A stretch of DNA of 64,000 nucleotides from contig JAQGNE010000017.1 in assembly GCA_028291985.1 (NCBI GenBank), forward strand, positions 1 to 64,000, read 5' to 3'. Positions within the stretch are counted from its first letter, which is position 1. Every line of letters starts with the position of its first letter. The position numbers and the translations under genes are program-made. Below are positions 9,128 through 18,418 of the stretch, one piece after another. The notes beneath the pieces are model-generated. The model saw only the letters and a list, made by a program, of their open reading frames with translations. It was not told where the DNA came from and made no database searches. Origin of the DNA: Polaromonas sp. (GTDB lineage: Bacteria; Pseudomonadota; Gammaproteobacteria; Burkholderiales; Burkholderiaceae_C).

Positions 9128-10840
9128 CTAGGCGTCGGTTGTGGATGCGGCTGGCTGGATGATGCGGGAGTTGGCGTCATCGGCAGCGCCGGCAGTAGTG
9201 GGCAGCACAGCGGGATCGGCGGTTGCCGCAATCGCAGGTCGCGATACCGGTGATTTTTCGGCCGACTTTATGGCTACTTGAGCTACGGCTTTTCTGGCCG
9301 GCGCGGCAGCCTCAGGCTGGACGACCGGCTGTTTTGCCTTGGCAGCCTTTGCCGGCGTTAACGGCTTTATGGCCTTCACCGTTGCTGTCGCTCTGGCCGT
9401 TTTTGCCGTTTTTGCCGCAGCATTCACGGAAGCCTGACTCGCAGCCGTTGCCGATTCCTTGGTCTTGGCGGCCGACATGTTTGAAGCTGCTGTTGGCTTT
9501 GCCGTGCGTTCAACCCCGGTTTTGGCAGCGCTACCTTTGACGACTGCAGCAACCGGCGCCGTGGCGACTTCCAGGGCGGAATTGGCGTGCAGGATAAAAG
9601 CTTTCAACGCCGGGTAGACTTTTTCACGCCAGCGGCGGCCGCTGAAGATGCCGTAATGTCCGGCGCCCTCGACTTCCAGATGCTTTTTCTGCCCTTGCGG
9701 CACGCCGGTGCACATCGCCAGTGCGGCCCGGGTCTGGCCAGAGCCAGAAATATCGTCAAGCTCGCCCTCGACCGTCATGACCGCGGTGGTTTTGATGTCC
9801 GCAGGGTTTACGCGTTCGGCCTTTCCATCAAGCGACATCACATCCCAGTTGCCGTTGACGAGCCTGAACTCCTGAAACACGATCTTGATGGTTTCCAGGT
9901 AGTAGTCGGCGTCCATGTCCAGCACGGCGTTGTACTCGTCATAGAACTTGCGGTGCGCCTCCACGCTGGCATCGTCACCCTTGATCAGGTCCTTGAAGTA
10001 GTCAAAGTGGCTGGTGGCGTGCCGGTTGGGGTTCATCGCCACAAAACCGGTGTGCTGCAAAAAGCCCGGATAAACGCGGCGGCCCGCGCCGGCAAAATTG
10101 TTTGGCACCCTGTAGATGACATTGTTTTCGAACCACTCGAAGCTCTTGTTCATTGCCAGGTTGTTGACGGCAGTCGGCGACAGCCGTGCGTCAATCGGGC
10201 CGCCCATCATGGTCATCGACAGCGGTGTGGTCTCACCGCGGGTGGCCATCAGCGAGATCGCGGCGAAAACCGGCACCGTCGGCTGGCAGACGCTGATCAC
10301 ATGGCAGTTGCCGTAAGTGGCCTGCAGGTGCCGGATGAACTCCTGCACATAGTTGACGTAGTCGTCGAGATGAAATTCGCCATCGGCCAGCGGAACGGTG
10401 CGTGCGTTTTTCCAGTCGGTAATGTAGACCTTGTGGTCCCTCAGCATGGTCTTGACGGTGTCGCGCAGCAGAGTGGCGTAATGGCCGGAGAGCGGCGCGA
10501 CGATCAGGACCGCGGGCTGACCCTTGAGGGTTGTCAGCGTCTTGGGGTCGTCCGTGAAACGTTTGAAGCGGCGCAGTTCGCAAAAAGGCTTGTCAATTTC
10601 GATGCGCTCGTCAATCGCGACGCTGGTTCCGGCAACATCGACCGAACGGATTTCGAATGCCGGCTTTTCATAGTCCTTGCCCAGGCGGTAGATCAGGCTG
10701 TAGCCCGCTGCAATCCGCTGGACCAGGGGGTTTTGGCCCAACGGAGACTGGGGATTCCCGTAGAGCTTTGCTGCAGCCTGCGCGAAATCGACAAACGGCT
10801 CCATAAGGGTGCGCTGGGTTTCATAAACTTGGTAAAGCAT
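9128..10840 (-). CDS. phaZ: Intracellular polyhydroxyalkanoate depolymerase with Ala/Lys-rich tail
   Basis: Cytoplasmic PHB depolymerase that mobilises storage granules. The start is ATG 10840 (MLYQVYETQRTLMEPFVDFA), the standard N terminus; 13 in-frame codons upstream are not conserved in type. The catalytic domain covers about residues 1-410, with the family's cysteine nucleophile in VISVCQPTVP (Cys185), an Asp in VEGELDDISG and a His in EGAGHYGIFSG. After the normal end of the family comes about 150 residues rich in Ala, Lys, Thr and Pro (for example AAAKTAKTARATATVKA), unlike the catalytic part and reminiscent of phasin or histone-like tails. An inverted repeat that could bind PhaR lies about 30 bases upstream of the start. 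Confidence 0.93.
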   Translation of the reverse strand: MLYQVYETQRTLMEPFVDFAQAAAKLYGNPQSPLGQNPLVQRIAAGYSLIYRLGKDYEKPAFEIRSVDVAGTSVAIDERIEIDKPFCELRRFKRFTDDPKTLTTLKGQPAVLIVAPLSGHYATLLRDTVKTMLRDHKVYITDWKNARTVPLADGEFHLDDYVNYVQEFIRHLQATYGNCHVISVCQPTVPVFAAISLMATRGETTPLSMTMMGGPIDARLSPTAVNNLAMNKSFEWFENNVIYRVPNNFAGAGRRVYPGFLQHTGFVAMNPNRHATSHFDYFKDLIKGDDASVEAHRKFYDEYNAVLDMDADYYLETIKIVFQEFRLVNGNWDVMSLDGKAERVNPADIKTTAVMTVEGELDDISGSGQTRAALAMCTGVPQGQKKHLEVEGAGHYGIFSGRRWREKVYPALKAFILHANSALEVATAPVAAVVKGSAAKTGVERTAKPTAASNMSAAKTKESATAASQASVNAAAKTAKTARATATVKAIKPLTPAKAAKAKQPVVQPEAAAPARKAVAQVAIKSAEKSPVSRPAIAATADPAVLPTTAGAADDANSRIIQPAASTTDA

Positions 10841-10870
10841 GCGGTGTACCTTAAGAAATCTCTTGTGTAG

Positions 10871-10903
10871 GCGCTGCAATATTTGAATTGCTGCAGCGCA
10901 ACA
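10871..10903. promoter_or_regulatory. Inverted repeat upstream of phaZ, candidate PhaR operator
   Basis: Arms GCGCTGCA (10871-10878) and TGCAGCGC (10892-10899) form a perfect 8-bp inverted repeat with a 13-base spacer, overlapping TTGCTGCAGCGCAACA (10888-10903). TGC-rich sites of this kind are known for PhaR repressors of PHA genes, and a phaR gene lies at 51450. Assignment is by motif resemblance only; the site also lies upstream of the divergent ygiD. Confidence 0.4.
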
Positions 10904-11014
10904 ATATAACAGGCGCCCGGTGTTGATGTTTTAGGATAAGTACCGACATGCTTGTCGTTCAAGTGCGGATTTACCGCTCGGACGTTTTATCTTTGCCTCG
11001 GAGACTTTTTCATC

Positions 11015-11872
11015 ATGCTTGTCGCTGCAACCGATCCTGGCGCGCTGGACCGCGTCCATTCACTCAAAAAATCTGACCGTCTCCCGGTTGCGTTCCTGGG
11101 ACACGGCAGTCCGATGAATGTGCTGGGCGACAACGAATACCGGCGCAGCTGGCAGGCGCTCGGCGCCACCTTTGGAAGCACGCTGCCGCGGCCCCAGCTC
11201 ATCCTGTGCATTTCGGCGCACTGGCTGACCGATGGCTGGTGGCTGACGGCGATGCAACAGCCGAAGACTATTCACGATTTCGGTGGTTTTCCGCAGGATT
11301 TGTTTGACCAGCAGTATCCTGCTCCCGGCGAACCCGCGGCCGCTCAAGCCATTGCCGGGTCAGTCCGGCAACGGGCATCGGCGCCGCTGGGCCTCGATGT
11401 TGACCAGTGGGGCCTGGACCACGGCACCTGGTCGGTGCTCAAGCCCATGTTTCCCGACGCCGACATTCCCGTCATTCAGCTCAGCATGGACTACAACCGC
11501 GCGCCGCAGGACCATTACGCCCTGGCGCAGCAGTTGAAACCGCTGCGCGAGCGGGGTGTGCTGATCGTTGGCAGTGGCAATATGGTGCACAACCTGGGCC
11601 AGATGCAGCGGGGCGCTGCAGGCAACCAGGCTTACGACTGGGCGCTGGAGTTTGACCAGACGATGGGCGGGTATATCCAGCAGGGGAATCTGGCGGCATT
11701 GCAGAATTTTCAGAAGCTGGGGCAGGTCGCCAAAATGGCCCACCCCACCCATGAGCACTTGCTACCGCTGCTGTACACCGCTGCAGCGGTTGATGCGAAG
11801 GAGCCGATGCGGTTTTTCAACACCAGCTTTCAGCTGGCTTCGATCTCGATGCGCTCTGTCGTCTGGGGATAA
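11015..11872 (+). CDS. ygiD: YgiD-type extradiol dioxygenase (4,5-DOPA dioxygenase family)
   Basis: Zinc-dependent protein of the DODA/YgiD family, which opens catechol rings such as L-DOPA; 285 residues. The start is ATG 11015, preceded by GGAG about 10 bases upstream; an in-frame upstream ATG at 10952 would add 21 atypical residues. Recognisable motifs are AFLGHGSPMN (metal-binding His), CISAHWLTDGW (second His), HDFGGFPQDL, YPAPG, DQWGLDHGTWSVL and VIQLSMDYN, with HPTHEHLLPL towards the end. The native substrate is uncertain. It is divergent from phaZ and convergent with the aromatic aminotransferase gene, from which it is separated by a perfect bidirectional terminator. Confidence 0.9.
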   Translation: MLVAATDPGALDRVHSLKKSDRLPVAFLGHGSPMNVLGDNEYRRSWQALGATFGSTLPRPQLILCISAHWLTDGWWLTAMQQPKTIHDFGGFPQDLFDQQYPAPGEPAAAQAIAGSVRQRASAPLGLDVDQWGLDHGTWSVLKPMFPDADIPVIQLSMDYNRAPQDHYALAQQLKPLRERGVLIVGSGNMVHNLGQMQRGAAGNQAYDWALEFDQTMGGYIQQGNLAALQNFQKLGQVAKMAHPTHEHLLPLLYTAAAVDAKEPMRFFNTSFQLASISMRSVVWG

Positions 11873-11910
11873 GCGCGCCCCGGCAGGGTCATGGGTCGGT
11901 GCCGGGAAAC

Positions 11911-11961
11911 GCTATAAAAAATATAGCTGAACCCTTGTATTTATTGGGCTAATCCGATGTT
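11911..11961 (-). repeat. Dispersed repeat copy c, downstream of ygiD
   Basis: Copy in minus orientation: AAAAATATAGCTG, CCCTTGTATTTATTGGGCT, then AATCCGAT. It lies between the ygiD stop and its terminator. Confidence 0.6.
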
Positions 11962-11962
11962 T

Positions 11963-12000
11963 GACGTAAAAAAACCGCCGTGCGGCGGTTTTTTTACGTC
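11963..12000. terminator. Bidirectional rho-independent terminator
   Basis: A perfect 18-bp inverted repeat with a 2-base loop: each arm has a GC block (CCGCCG/CGGCGG) flanked by seven A or seven T. It ends both ygiD (from the left) and the aminotransferase gene (from the right). Confidence 0.9.
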
Positions 12001-12012
12001 ATCGAATCCTGT

Positions 12013-13209
12013 TCACATCACTTTGGCGATGGATGCGCACACGTAGTCGATGTTTTTGCTGTTCAGCGCTGCCACACACATGCGCCCGGAATCGGTGCCA
12101 TAAACACCGAAGTCGGTTCGCAGACGAACCATCTGGTCCTTGCTGAGCCCTGAGTAGCTGAACATGCCGATCTGTTGGGTGATAAAGGTCATGTCCTGCT
12201 TGACGCCTGCGGCCATTAGGCCGTCGACCAGCTTCTGGCGCATGGCCTTGATGCGCTGGCGCATCTCGGTCAGCTCCTGCTCCCACTGGGTGCGAAGTTC
12301 GGGCGTGTTGAGCACGGTAGCCACAACCGTACCGCCATGAATCTGCGGGTTGCTGTAGTTGGTGCGGATCACCAGCTTGATCTGCGACAGCACCCGATCA
12401 GCTTCTTCCTTGCTTTCACACAGCACTGACAGCGCACCCACGCGCTCCCCGTAGAGGCTGAAGCTTTTCGAGAAGGATGTCGACACAAAAAAGCTGAGAC
12501 CGGCTGCCACGAACTTGCCGATGACCGCGCCGTCTTCTGAGATGCCGTGCCCGAAGCCTTGGTAAGCCATGTCGAGAAAAGGCGTGAGTTCGCGCGCCTT
12601 GACTGTTGCGATCACGCTGTCCCACTGCGCAGCGGTGATGTCGTAGCCGGTCGGGTTGTGGCAGCAGGCATGCAGCACGACGATGGTCCCGGCTGGTGCG
12701 GCATTCAGTGCAGCCAGCATGCCATCGAAGTTGACACCGCGTTTTGCCGCGTCGTAATAGGGATAGCTCTCGACCACGAATCCCGCCTGCTGGAAGAGGG
12801 CGCGGTGGTTTTCCCAGCTCGGGTCTGAAATGAGCACTTTGGCGCCCGGGTTCAGCTTCTTCAAGAAGTCCGCACCGATCTTGAGGCCACCCGTGCCGCC
12901 TATGCCTTGCGCGGTGGCGACGCGACCGCTTTTGACTGGCTCGCTGTCGGCACCAAAAACCAGTGCTTTGACCGCCGAGTCGTAGGCCGCAATGCCGTCG
13001 ATGGGCAGGTAACCCCGCGCTTTCGGAGTGGCCATCATTTGCTTTTCGGCCGTCTGCACGCATTGCAGAAGCGGAAGTTTCCCGTTGTCGTCGTAGTACA
13101 CGCCAACGCCCAGATTCACCTTGCTGGGGTTGCTATCGGCTGCAAAAGCCTCGTTGATCCCCAGGATGGGATCGCGGGGAGCCATTTCGACTGCGGTGAA
13201 CAAAGCCAT
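12013..13209 (-). CDS. tyrB: Aromatic-amino-acid/aspartate aminotransferase
   Basis: PLP-dependent class I aminotransferase of the AspC/TyrB type, 398 residues. ATG 13209 is used, with AAGGATATTC just before it; the longer open frame to 13995 runs antisense to uvrB and is not coding. Visible motifs are the N-terminal DPILGINEAF and KVNLGVGVYYDDNGK, HACCHNPTG, the FLDMAYQGFGHG segment and the PLP-lysine site STSFSKSFSLYGERVGAL. The arginine that binds the substrate carboxylate lies in GRMCVAALN near the C terminus. Closely related members act on tyrosine, phenylalanine and aspartate, so substrate range cannot be fixed from sequence. It is divergent from uvrB. Confidence 0.92.
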   Translation of the reverse strand: MALFTAVEMAPRDPILGINEAFAADSNPSKVNLGVGVYYDDNGKLPLLQCVQTAEKQMMATPKARGYLPIDGIAAYDSAVKALVFGADSEPVKSGRVATAQGIGGTGGLKIGADFLKKLNPGAKVLISDPSWENHRALFQQAGFVVESYPYYDAAKRGVNFDGMLAALNAAPAGTIVVLHACCHNPTGYDITAAQWDSVIATVKARELTPFLDMAYQGFGHGISEDGAVIGKFVAAGLSFFVSTSFSKSFSLYGERVGALSVLCESKEEADRVLSQIKLVIRTNYSNPQIHGGTVVATVLNTPELRTQWEQELTEMRQRIKAMRQKLVDGLMAAGVKQDMTFITQQIGMFSYSGLSKDQMVRLRTDFGVYGTDSGRMCVAALNSKNIDYVCASIAKVM

Positions 13210-13293
13210 GAATATCCTTAGAAAAGAAAAAGTCGTATGCTGTTTGGTTGCCCTGAATTTTAGCGGGCCAACTGATGATTTAAGAGGGGTTCC

Positions 13294-15426
13294 ATGCCAG
13301 AAGCTTTGGAAGTCATGAGCCAGCCGTCCGGCGCTGAAACCGGCCCTGCTGCGGAAGGCACCTTTATCCGTTTTCCGGATTCGCCGTTTGAGCTTTTCCA
13401 GCCTTATCCGCCGGCGGGAGACCAGCCGACCGCAATTGAAAAGCTGGTGGAAGGGGTCAACGACGGTGAAGTTTTCCAAACGCTTCTGGGCGTGACAGGC
13501 TCTGGCAAGACCTTCACCATGGCTAACGTGATTGCCCGGCTGGGGCGGCCGGCTATTGTGTTTGCGCCAAATAAGACGCTGGCCGCGCAGCTGTACAGCG
13601 AGTTCCGCGAGTTCTTTCCGAAGAACGCGGTGGAGTATTTCGTGAGCTATTACGACTACTACCAGCCAGAGGCCTATGTGCCGCAGCGCGACCTGTTCAT
13701 CGAGAAGGACTCGGCCATCAACGAGCATATCGAGCAGATGCGACTGTCGGCCACCAAAAGCGTGCTGGAGCGCCGTGACACCATCATCGTGGCTACCGTC
13801 AGCGCCATCTATGGCATAGGTGCGCCTGAAGACTATACGCAGATGCGCTTCATAGCCCGCATCGGCGACAAGATGGGTCAGCGCGATGTGATCGCACGGC
13901 TGGTGCGGATGCAGTACTCGCGCAATGATCAGGATTTTTCCCGCGGGGCATTCCGTGTGCGTGGCGACGTAATTGACGTGTTTCCGGCAGAGCATTCAGA
14001 GCTGGCGCTGCGCATAGAGCTGTTTGACGACGAAATCGAGTCCATCCAGCTTTTTGACCCGCTCACCGGCCGCATTCGCCAGAAGGTGCCGCGCTTTGTG
14101 ATTTACCCGAAAAGCCACTATGTAACGCCGCGCGACAAGGTGTTGACGGCTGTCGATTCAATCAAGCTGGAACTGTCTGAACGGGTGGCGCAATTCGTGT
14201 CCGAGGGCAAGCTGGTCGAGGCACAGCGCATCGAGCAACGCACCCGGTTTGACCTTGAGATGCTGAGCGAGATCGGCCATTGCAAGGGCATTGAAAACTA
14301 CACCCGGCACCTGAGCGGCTCGCCGCCGGGCTCTCCTCCCTCTACGTTGTCGGATTACCTGCCCAAGGATTCGATCATGTTTCTTGATGAGAGCCATGTG
14401 ATGATCGGCCAGCTCAGCGCCATGTACAACGGGGACCGGTCGCGCAAGACCACGCTGGTGGAGTACGGTTTTCGTTTGCCGAGTGCCCTGGATAACCGGC
14501 CGCTCAAGTTCGAGGAATTCGAGACCCGGATGCGGCAGGCAATATTCGTCTCCGCCACGCCCGCCGCTTATGAGCAGGAGCATTCGGGGCAGGTGGTGGA
14601 GCAGGTGGTCAGGCCTACCGGTCTTGTCGACCCGGAAGTCGAGGTCAGACCCGCCACGCATCAGGTAGACGATGTACTGCAGGAAATTCGCATTCGCGTG
14701 GACAAGAACGAGCGTGTGCTAATCACCACGCTGACCAAGCGAATGGCCGAGCAGTTGACGGACTACCTGACGGATAACGGCGTGAAGGTGCGTTATCTGC
14801 ACAGTGATGTCGATACGGTCGAGCGGGTCGAAATCCTGCGTGATCTGCGGCTGGGCGCTTTTGATGTGCTGGTGGGCATCAATTTGCTCCGAGAGGGGCT
14901 CGACATACCCGAGGTATCGCTGGTGGCAATTTTGGACGCTGACAAGGAGGGATTTTTGCGTGCCGAGCGCAGCTTGATCCAGACCATAGGCCGGGCTGCA
15001 CGTAACCTTAACGGCCGCGCGATCCTGTATGCAGACCGCATCACGGATTCCATGAAAAAGGCCATTGGCGAGACGGAACGCCGGCGTCACCGGCAAATAG
15101 CGTTCAACCTTGAAAATGGCATCACGCCGCGCAGCGTGGTCAAGCGCATCAAGGATTTGATCGACGGGGTGTACAGCGAGAAGTCTGGAAAAGAAGCGGA
15201 AAGGCTCCAGATACAAAAAGCGCTGGTCGAAGACATGAGCGAAAAGGACATCGCCCGAGAGATCAAGCGCCTGGAAAAACAGATGATCGAGCATGCGAAG
15301 AATCTGGAGTTCGAAAAAGCGGCTCGCGTGCGAGACCAGTTGCACGTACTGAAGCAGCAGGCGTTTGGCGCCGCTGGGTCTGACAATGTCGTGCCCATTG
15401 CGGCAGCGCTACTGGGACGCAAATAA
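13294..15426 (+). CDS. uvrB: Excinuclease ABC subunit B
   Basis: DNA-damage recognition helicase of nucleotide excision repair, 710 residues with a slightly long N terminus. ATG 13294 has an AGAGGGG site 4-5 bases ahead; ATG 13315 is an alternative. The core begins at [20 protein letters not shown]. Walker A is [15 protein letters not shown]. The beta-hairpin region [21 protein letters not shown] inserts between DNA strands. The DEAD-type motif is FLDESHV, helicase motif VI is QTIGRAARN, and the C-terminal UVR domain ([23 protein letters not shown]) contacts UvrC. It stands alone, divergent from the aminotransferase, 205 bases ahead of iscR. Confidence 0.98.
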   Translation: MPEALEVMSQPSGAETGPAAEGTFIRFPDSPFELFQPYPPAGDQPTAIEKLVEGVNDGEVFQTLLGVTGSGKTFTMANVIARLGRPAIVFAPNKTLAAQLYSEFREFFPKNAVEYFVSYYDYYQPEAYVPQRDLFIEKDSAINEHIEQMRLSATKSVLERRDTIIVATVSAIYGIGAPEDYTQMRFIARIGDKMGQRDVIARLVRMQYSRNDQDFSRGAFRVRGDVIDVFPAEHSELALRIELFDDEIESIQLFDPLTGRIRQKVPRFVIYPKSHYVTPRDKVLTAVDSIKLELSERVAQFVSEGKLVEAQRIEQRTRFDLEMLSEIGHCKGIENYTRHLSGSPPGSPPSTLSDYLPKDSIMFLDESHVMIGQLSAMYNGDRSRKTTLVEYGFRLPSALDNRPLKFEEFETRMRQAIFVSATPAAYEQEHSGQVVEQVVRPTGLVDPEVEVRPATHQVDDVLQEIRIRVDKNERVLITTLTKRMAEQLTDYLTDNGVKVRYLHSDVDTVERVEILRDLRLGAFDVLVGINLLREGLDIPEVSLVAILDADKEGFLRAERSLIQTIGRAARNLNGRAILYADRITDSMKKAIGETERRRHRQIAFNLENGITPRSVVKRIKDLIDGVYSEKSGKEAERLQIQKALVEDMSEKDIAREIKRLEKQMIEHAKNLEFEKAARVRDQLHVLKQQAFGAAGSDNVVPIAAALLGRK

Positions 15427-15488
15427 TTACCTAACAGTCTGCATCGTAACCGACAGGTTGCGATCAGACAAAAACCGTCAAAGATGGT

Positions 15489-15513
15489 ATAGTTGACGAA
15501 ATCAGTCAAGAAC
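15489..15513 (+). promoter_or_regulatory. Type 1 IscR-binding site in the isc promoter
   Basis: ATAGTTGAC, a GAAAT centre, and CAGTCAAG match 22 of 25 positions of the published [2Fe-2S]-IscR type 1 consensus as I recall it. A TTGACG hexamer (15493-15498) inside the site could be the -35 element, with AATAAC (15518-15523) as a poor -10. IscR bound here would repress its own operon when clusters are plentiful. Confidence 0.75.
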
Positions 15514-15631
15514 AGCGAATAACAAAGCCCCCGTAAAAGAAGGTTGACTGGCCTGGGCGGCTGGAGGAGAAGTTCCCCTGATGCTTCGGTCTTGGGGGCC
15601 AAACGATAGTCAAGCACTAAAGGAGCTTGTT

Positions 15632-16168
15632 ATGCGCCTCACGACCAAAGGCCGTTTCGCGGTCACCGCCATGATTGATCTAGGACTTCGCCAGAACAAC
15701 GGCCCCGTTACCCTGGCGGCCATCAGCCAGCGTCAGCAAATTTCCCTCTCATATCTTGAGCAGCTTTTCGGAAAGTTGCGCCGGCACGAGCTGGTTGAGT
15801 CAACCCGTGGCCCCGGTGGCGGTTATACCCTCGGCCGTAAAGCCTCTGAAATCACAGTAGCCGACATCATTGTTTCGGTGGATGAGCCGATTGATGCAAC
15901 GCAGTGTGGCGGCAAGGAAAACTGCATGGGTGAAGCAGGGCGTTGCATGACGCATGAGCTTTGGGCCTCGCTGAACAGCCGCATGGTCGAGTTTCTGGAT
16001 TCGGTGACGCTTCAAAAGCTGGTTGAAGACCAGCTTGCCAAAGGCGTGGTTATCGAGAACACGCCCATGGTTAAAAAAGCCATTTTTACAGCGCCAGTGG
16101 TCAAGCCAATGCGTGTGAATGCGCCTAATTCGGTTTTTGCATTAGGAAACGCCTTCTCGAAGTCATGA
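15632..16168 (+). CDS. iscR: Rrf2-family Fe-S regulator IscR
   Basis: [2Fe-2S] transcription factor that represses the isc operon; 178 residues. ATG 15632 (MRLTTKGRFAVTAMIDL) follows AAAGGAGC; 17 upstream in-frame codons are outside the family. A winged helix-turn-helix occupies about residues 1-75 (ISQRQQISLSYLEQLFGKLR), with the wing GPGGGYTLGR. Cluster ligands are Cys92, Cys98 and Cys105 with His108, matching the Cys3His pattern of IscR. The C-terminal 40 residues extend past the family core and are variable. First gene of the isc operon, with an IscR box about 120 bases upstream. Confidence 0.97.
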   Translation: MRLTTKGRFAVTAMIDLGLRQNNGPVTLAAISQRQQISLSYLEQLFGKLRRHELVESTRGPGGGYTLGRKASEITVADIIVSVDEPIDATQCGGKENCMGEAGRCMTHELWASLNSRMVEFLDSVTLQKLVEDQLAKGVVIENTPMVKKAIFTAPVVKPMRVNAPNSVFALGNAFSKS

Positions 16169-16273
16169 TCAAGCCTATCGTCTTGCGCGATCAGCCGTGT
16201 GCTGTTTAGCAATGTCGACAGTGCACTAACGAGCTGCGAGCCAGCTATTTACAAGAAAACCAGAGCTAGCCAG

Positions 16274-17491
16274 ATGGAAACTCCTCACTTCCCGATCTAT
16301 ATGGACTACAGCGCCACTAACCCCTGCGATCCGCGGGTGGTGGATGCAATGGTTCCATGGTTGCGCGAGCATTTCGGCAACCCTGCTTCACGCAGCCATG
16401 CCTGGGGCTGGGAAGCTGAAGCCGCCGTGGAAAGAGCGCGCGGGCAGATCGCTGACCTAATTGGTGCGGATCCGCGTGAGATTGTGTGGACGAGTGGCGC
16501 CACGGAGTCCAACAATCTAGCTCTGAAGGGCGCTGCGCATTTTTATAAATCGAAGGGCAAGCACATCATCACGGTCAAGACGGAGCACAAGGCCGTGCTT
16601 GATACCTGCCGGGAATTGGAGCGCCAAGGTTTCGATGTCACTTATCTGGATGTGCAGGCTGACGGTCTGGTCGATCTTGCTGCGTTCAGTGCTGCGATCA
16701 GGCCTGACACCATTCTTGCGAGCGTCATGTTCGTCAACAACGAAATCGGCGTTATCCAGGACATATCAGCCATCGGTGCCTTGTGCCGCGCTAAAGGCAT
16801 CGTTTTTCACGTCGATGCGGCGCAGGCAACTGGCCGTGTAGATATTGACATGTCAACATTGCCTGTTGATTTGATGAGTCTTACCTCGCACAAGACATAT
16901 GGCCCCAAAGGTATCGGAGCGCTATTTGTCAGGCGCAAGCCGCGTATCCGCCTGGAAGCGCAGATGCATGGTGGCGGTCACGAGCGCGGCATGCGTTCTG
17001 GAACCCTGCCTACCCATCAGTGTGTGGGAATGGGAGAAGCCTATGCGTTGGCCAAAGCTGAGATGCACGAAGAAAACAAACGTATTCGGCGTCTTCATGA
17101 GCGCATGCTCGATGGGTTGAAAGATGTGGAAGAAGTCTTCCTCAACGGCCATGCTGAAAAGCGTGTTCCGCATAACCTCAACATGAGTTTCAATTTCGTT
17201 GAAGGCGAATCGCTCATCATGGGCATCAAGGGGCTGGCCGTGTCTAGTGGTTCGGCGTGTACTTCTGCCAGCCTCGAGCCTAGCTATGTGTTGCGTGCGC
17301 TGGGGCGCAGTGACGAGCTCGCTCACAGCAGCTTGCGCATGACGATCGGCCGCTGGACGACAGAAGCAGAAATTGACTATGCAGTCGCCACTATCAGGGA
17401 AAACGTCGCCAAACTGCGTGAGCTTTCCCCGCTGTGGGAAATGTTCAAGGATGGCGTGGACCTGTCCACCATCCAGTGGGCTGCGCACTAA
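16274..17491 (+). CDS. iscS: Cysteine desulfurase IscS
   Basis: PLP-dependent enzyme that takes sulfur from cysteine and passes it as persulfide to IscU and other acceptors; 405 residues. The start is [15 protein letters not shown] at 16274. The PLP lysine is Lys207 in [12 protein letters not shown], His105 is in KTEHKAVLD, and the catalytic persulfide Cys329 lies in the mobile loop [21 protein letters not shown]. The N-terminal ATNPCD replaces the usual ATTP. Group I (IscS) assignment follows from the loop length and the operon. It lies 105 bases after iscR. Confidence 0.98.
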   Translation: METPHFPIYMDYSATNPCDPRVVDAMVPWLREHFGNPASRSHAWGWEAEAAVERARGQIADLIGADPREIVWTSGATESNNLALKGAAHFYKSKGKHIITVKTEHKAVLDTCRELERQGFDVTYLDVQADGLVDLAAFSAAIRPDTILASVMFVNNEIGVIQDISAIGALCRAKGIVFHVDAAQATGRVDIDMSTLPVDLMSLTSHKTYGPKGIGALFVRRKPRIRLEAQMHGGGHERGMRSGTLPTHQCVGMGEAYALAKAEMHEENKRIRRLHERMLDGLKDVEEVFLNGHAEKRVPHNLNMSFNFVEGESLIMGIKGLAVSSGSACTSASLEPSYVLRALGRSDELAHSSLRMTIGRWTTEAEIDYAVATIRENVAKLRELSPLWEMFKDGVDLSTIQWAAH

Positions 17492-17529
17492 GCGATCATC
17501 AACAGTTCAACAGTTCAAGAGGTACGCAA

Positions 17530-17925
17530 ATGGCATACAGCGAGAAAGTTGTGGATCACTATGAGAATCCACGTAACGTCGGTTCCTTTGAGAAAGGCGA
17601 CGAATCGATTGGCACCGGTATGGTGGGCGCACCGGCCTGCGGTGATGTGATGAAGCTGCAGATCAAGGTCAATCCGGTGACGGGCGTGATCGAGGATGCA
17701 CGTTTTAAAACCTACGGCTGTGGATCGGCAATTGCTTCCAGTTCGCTGGTAACGGAATGGGTGAAGGGCAAGACGCTGGATGAGGCTGCAAGCATCAAGA
17801 ACAGCGCTATTGCGGAAGAGCTTGCTCTTCCGCCGGTAAAAATTCATTGCTCGATATTGGCGGAAGACGCCATCAAAGCCGCAGTGAACGATTACAAGGC
17901 GCGCCAAACCGCCGCCGTGCATTGA
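17530..17925 (+). CDS. iscU: Fe-S cluster scaffold protein IscU
   Basis: Scaffold on which [2Fe-2S] clusters are assembled; 131 residues. ATG 17530 is preceded by AGAGG. Cluster-binding Cys37 (GAPACGDVM), Cys64 (YGCGSAIA) and Cys107 (KIHCSILAE), plus Asp39 and His106, are all present. The HscA recognition sequence LPPVK is intact just before the last cysteine, matching hscA downstream. It lies 38 bases after iscS. Confidence 0.98.
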   Translation: MAYSEKVVDHYENPRNVGSFEKGDESIGTGMVGAPACGDVMKLQIKVNPVTGVIEDARFKTYGCGSAIASSSLVTEWVKGKTLDEAASIKNSAIAEELALPPVKIHCSILAEDAIKAAVNDYKARQTAAVH

Positions 17926-18004
17926 AGAGATACGCCTCGTGTGCCCTGCTGATACGTTGGCGGGTCTCACGCAGCGTACTAGCACCATCCCCACTGATTT
18001 AAAT

Positions 18005-18328
18005 ATGTCCGTTACCCTTACTGATGCCGCAGCCCGCCATGTAACCCGCTATCTTTCGAAGCGGGCCAAGGGCGTGGGTGTGAGGCTTGGCGTTAAAACC
18101 ACGGGTTGCTCCGGCCTGGCATACAAGCTTGAGTATGCTGACGAGATTGCACCTGAAGACGTTGTTTTTGAAGATAACGGCGTCAAAGTGCTGGTTGATC
18201 CAAAAAGCATGGCATATGTCGATGGAACCCAGCTCGATTTTGTTCGTGAAGGCCTGAATGAGGGTTTCAAGTTCATCAATCCTAACGAGCGTGATCGCTG
18301 TGGTTGCGGAGAATCATTTCGCGTGTGA
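18005..18328 (+). CDS. iscA: A-type Fe-S carrier IscA
   Basis: A-type carrier that receives clusters and delivers them to apo-targets; 107 residues, normal length. ATG 18005 gives the usual [13 protein letters not shown] start. The three conserved cysteines are Cys35 (TTGCSGLAY) and the C-terminal pair in CGCGESF. It stands between iscU and hscB, as in the standard proteobacterial operon; there is a 79-base spacer upstream and about 90 bases downstream. Confidence 0.97.
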   Translation: MSVTLTDAAARHVTRYLSKRAKGVGVRLGVKTTGCSGLAYKLEYADEIAPEDVVFEDNGVKVLVDPKSMAYVDGTQLDFVREGLNEGFKFINPNERDRCGCGESFRV

Positions 18329-18418
18329 GGCGGATGCATGTGTGGTTAGCTGATTGCATGCCTGCGTTCAGGCGCTTGGTGGGGTAACTGCCGGTGTGAC
18401 TCCACAATTTTTAACGAT

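Noticed and set aside
13210-13995. N-terminal extension of the aromatic aminotransferase frame
   Set aside because: It runs antisense through uvrB; the family start MALFTAVEM with AAGGAT is at 13209.
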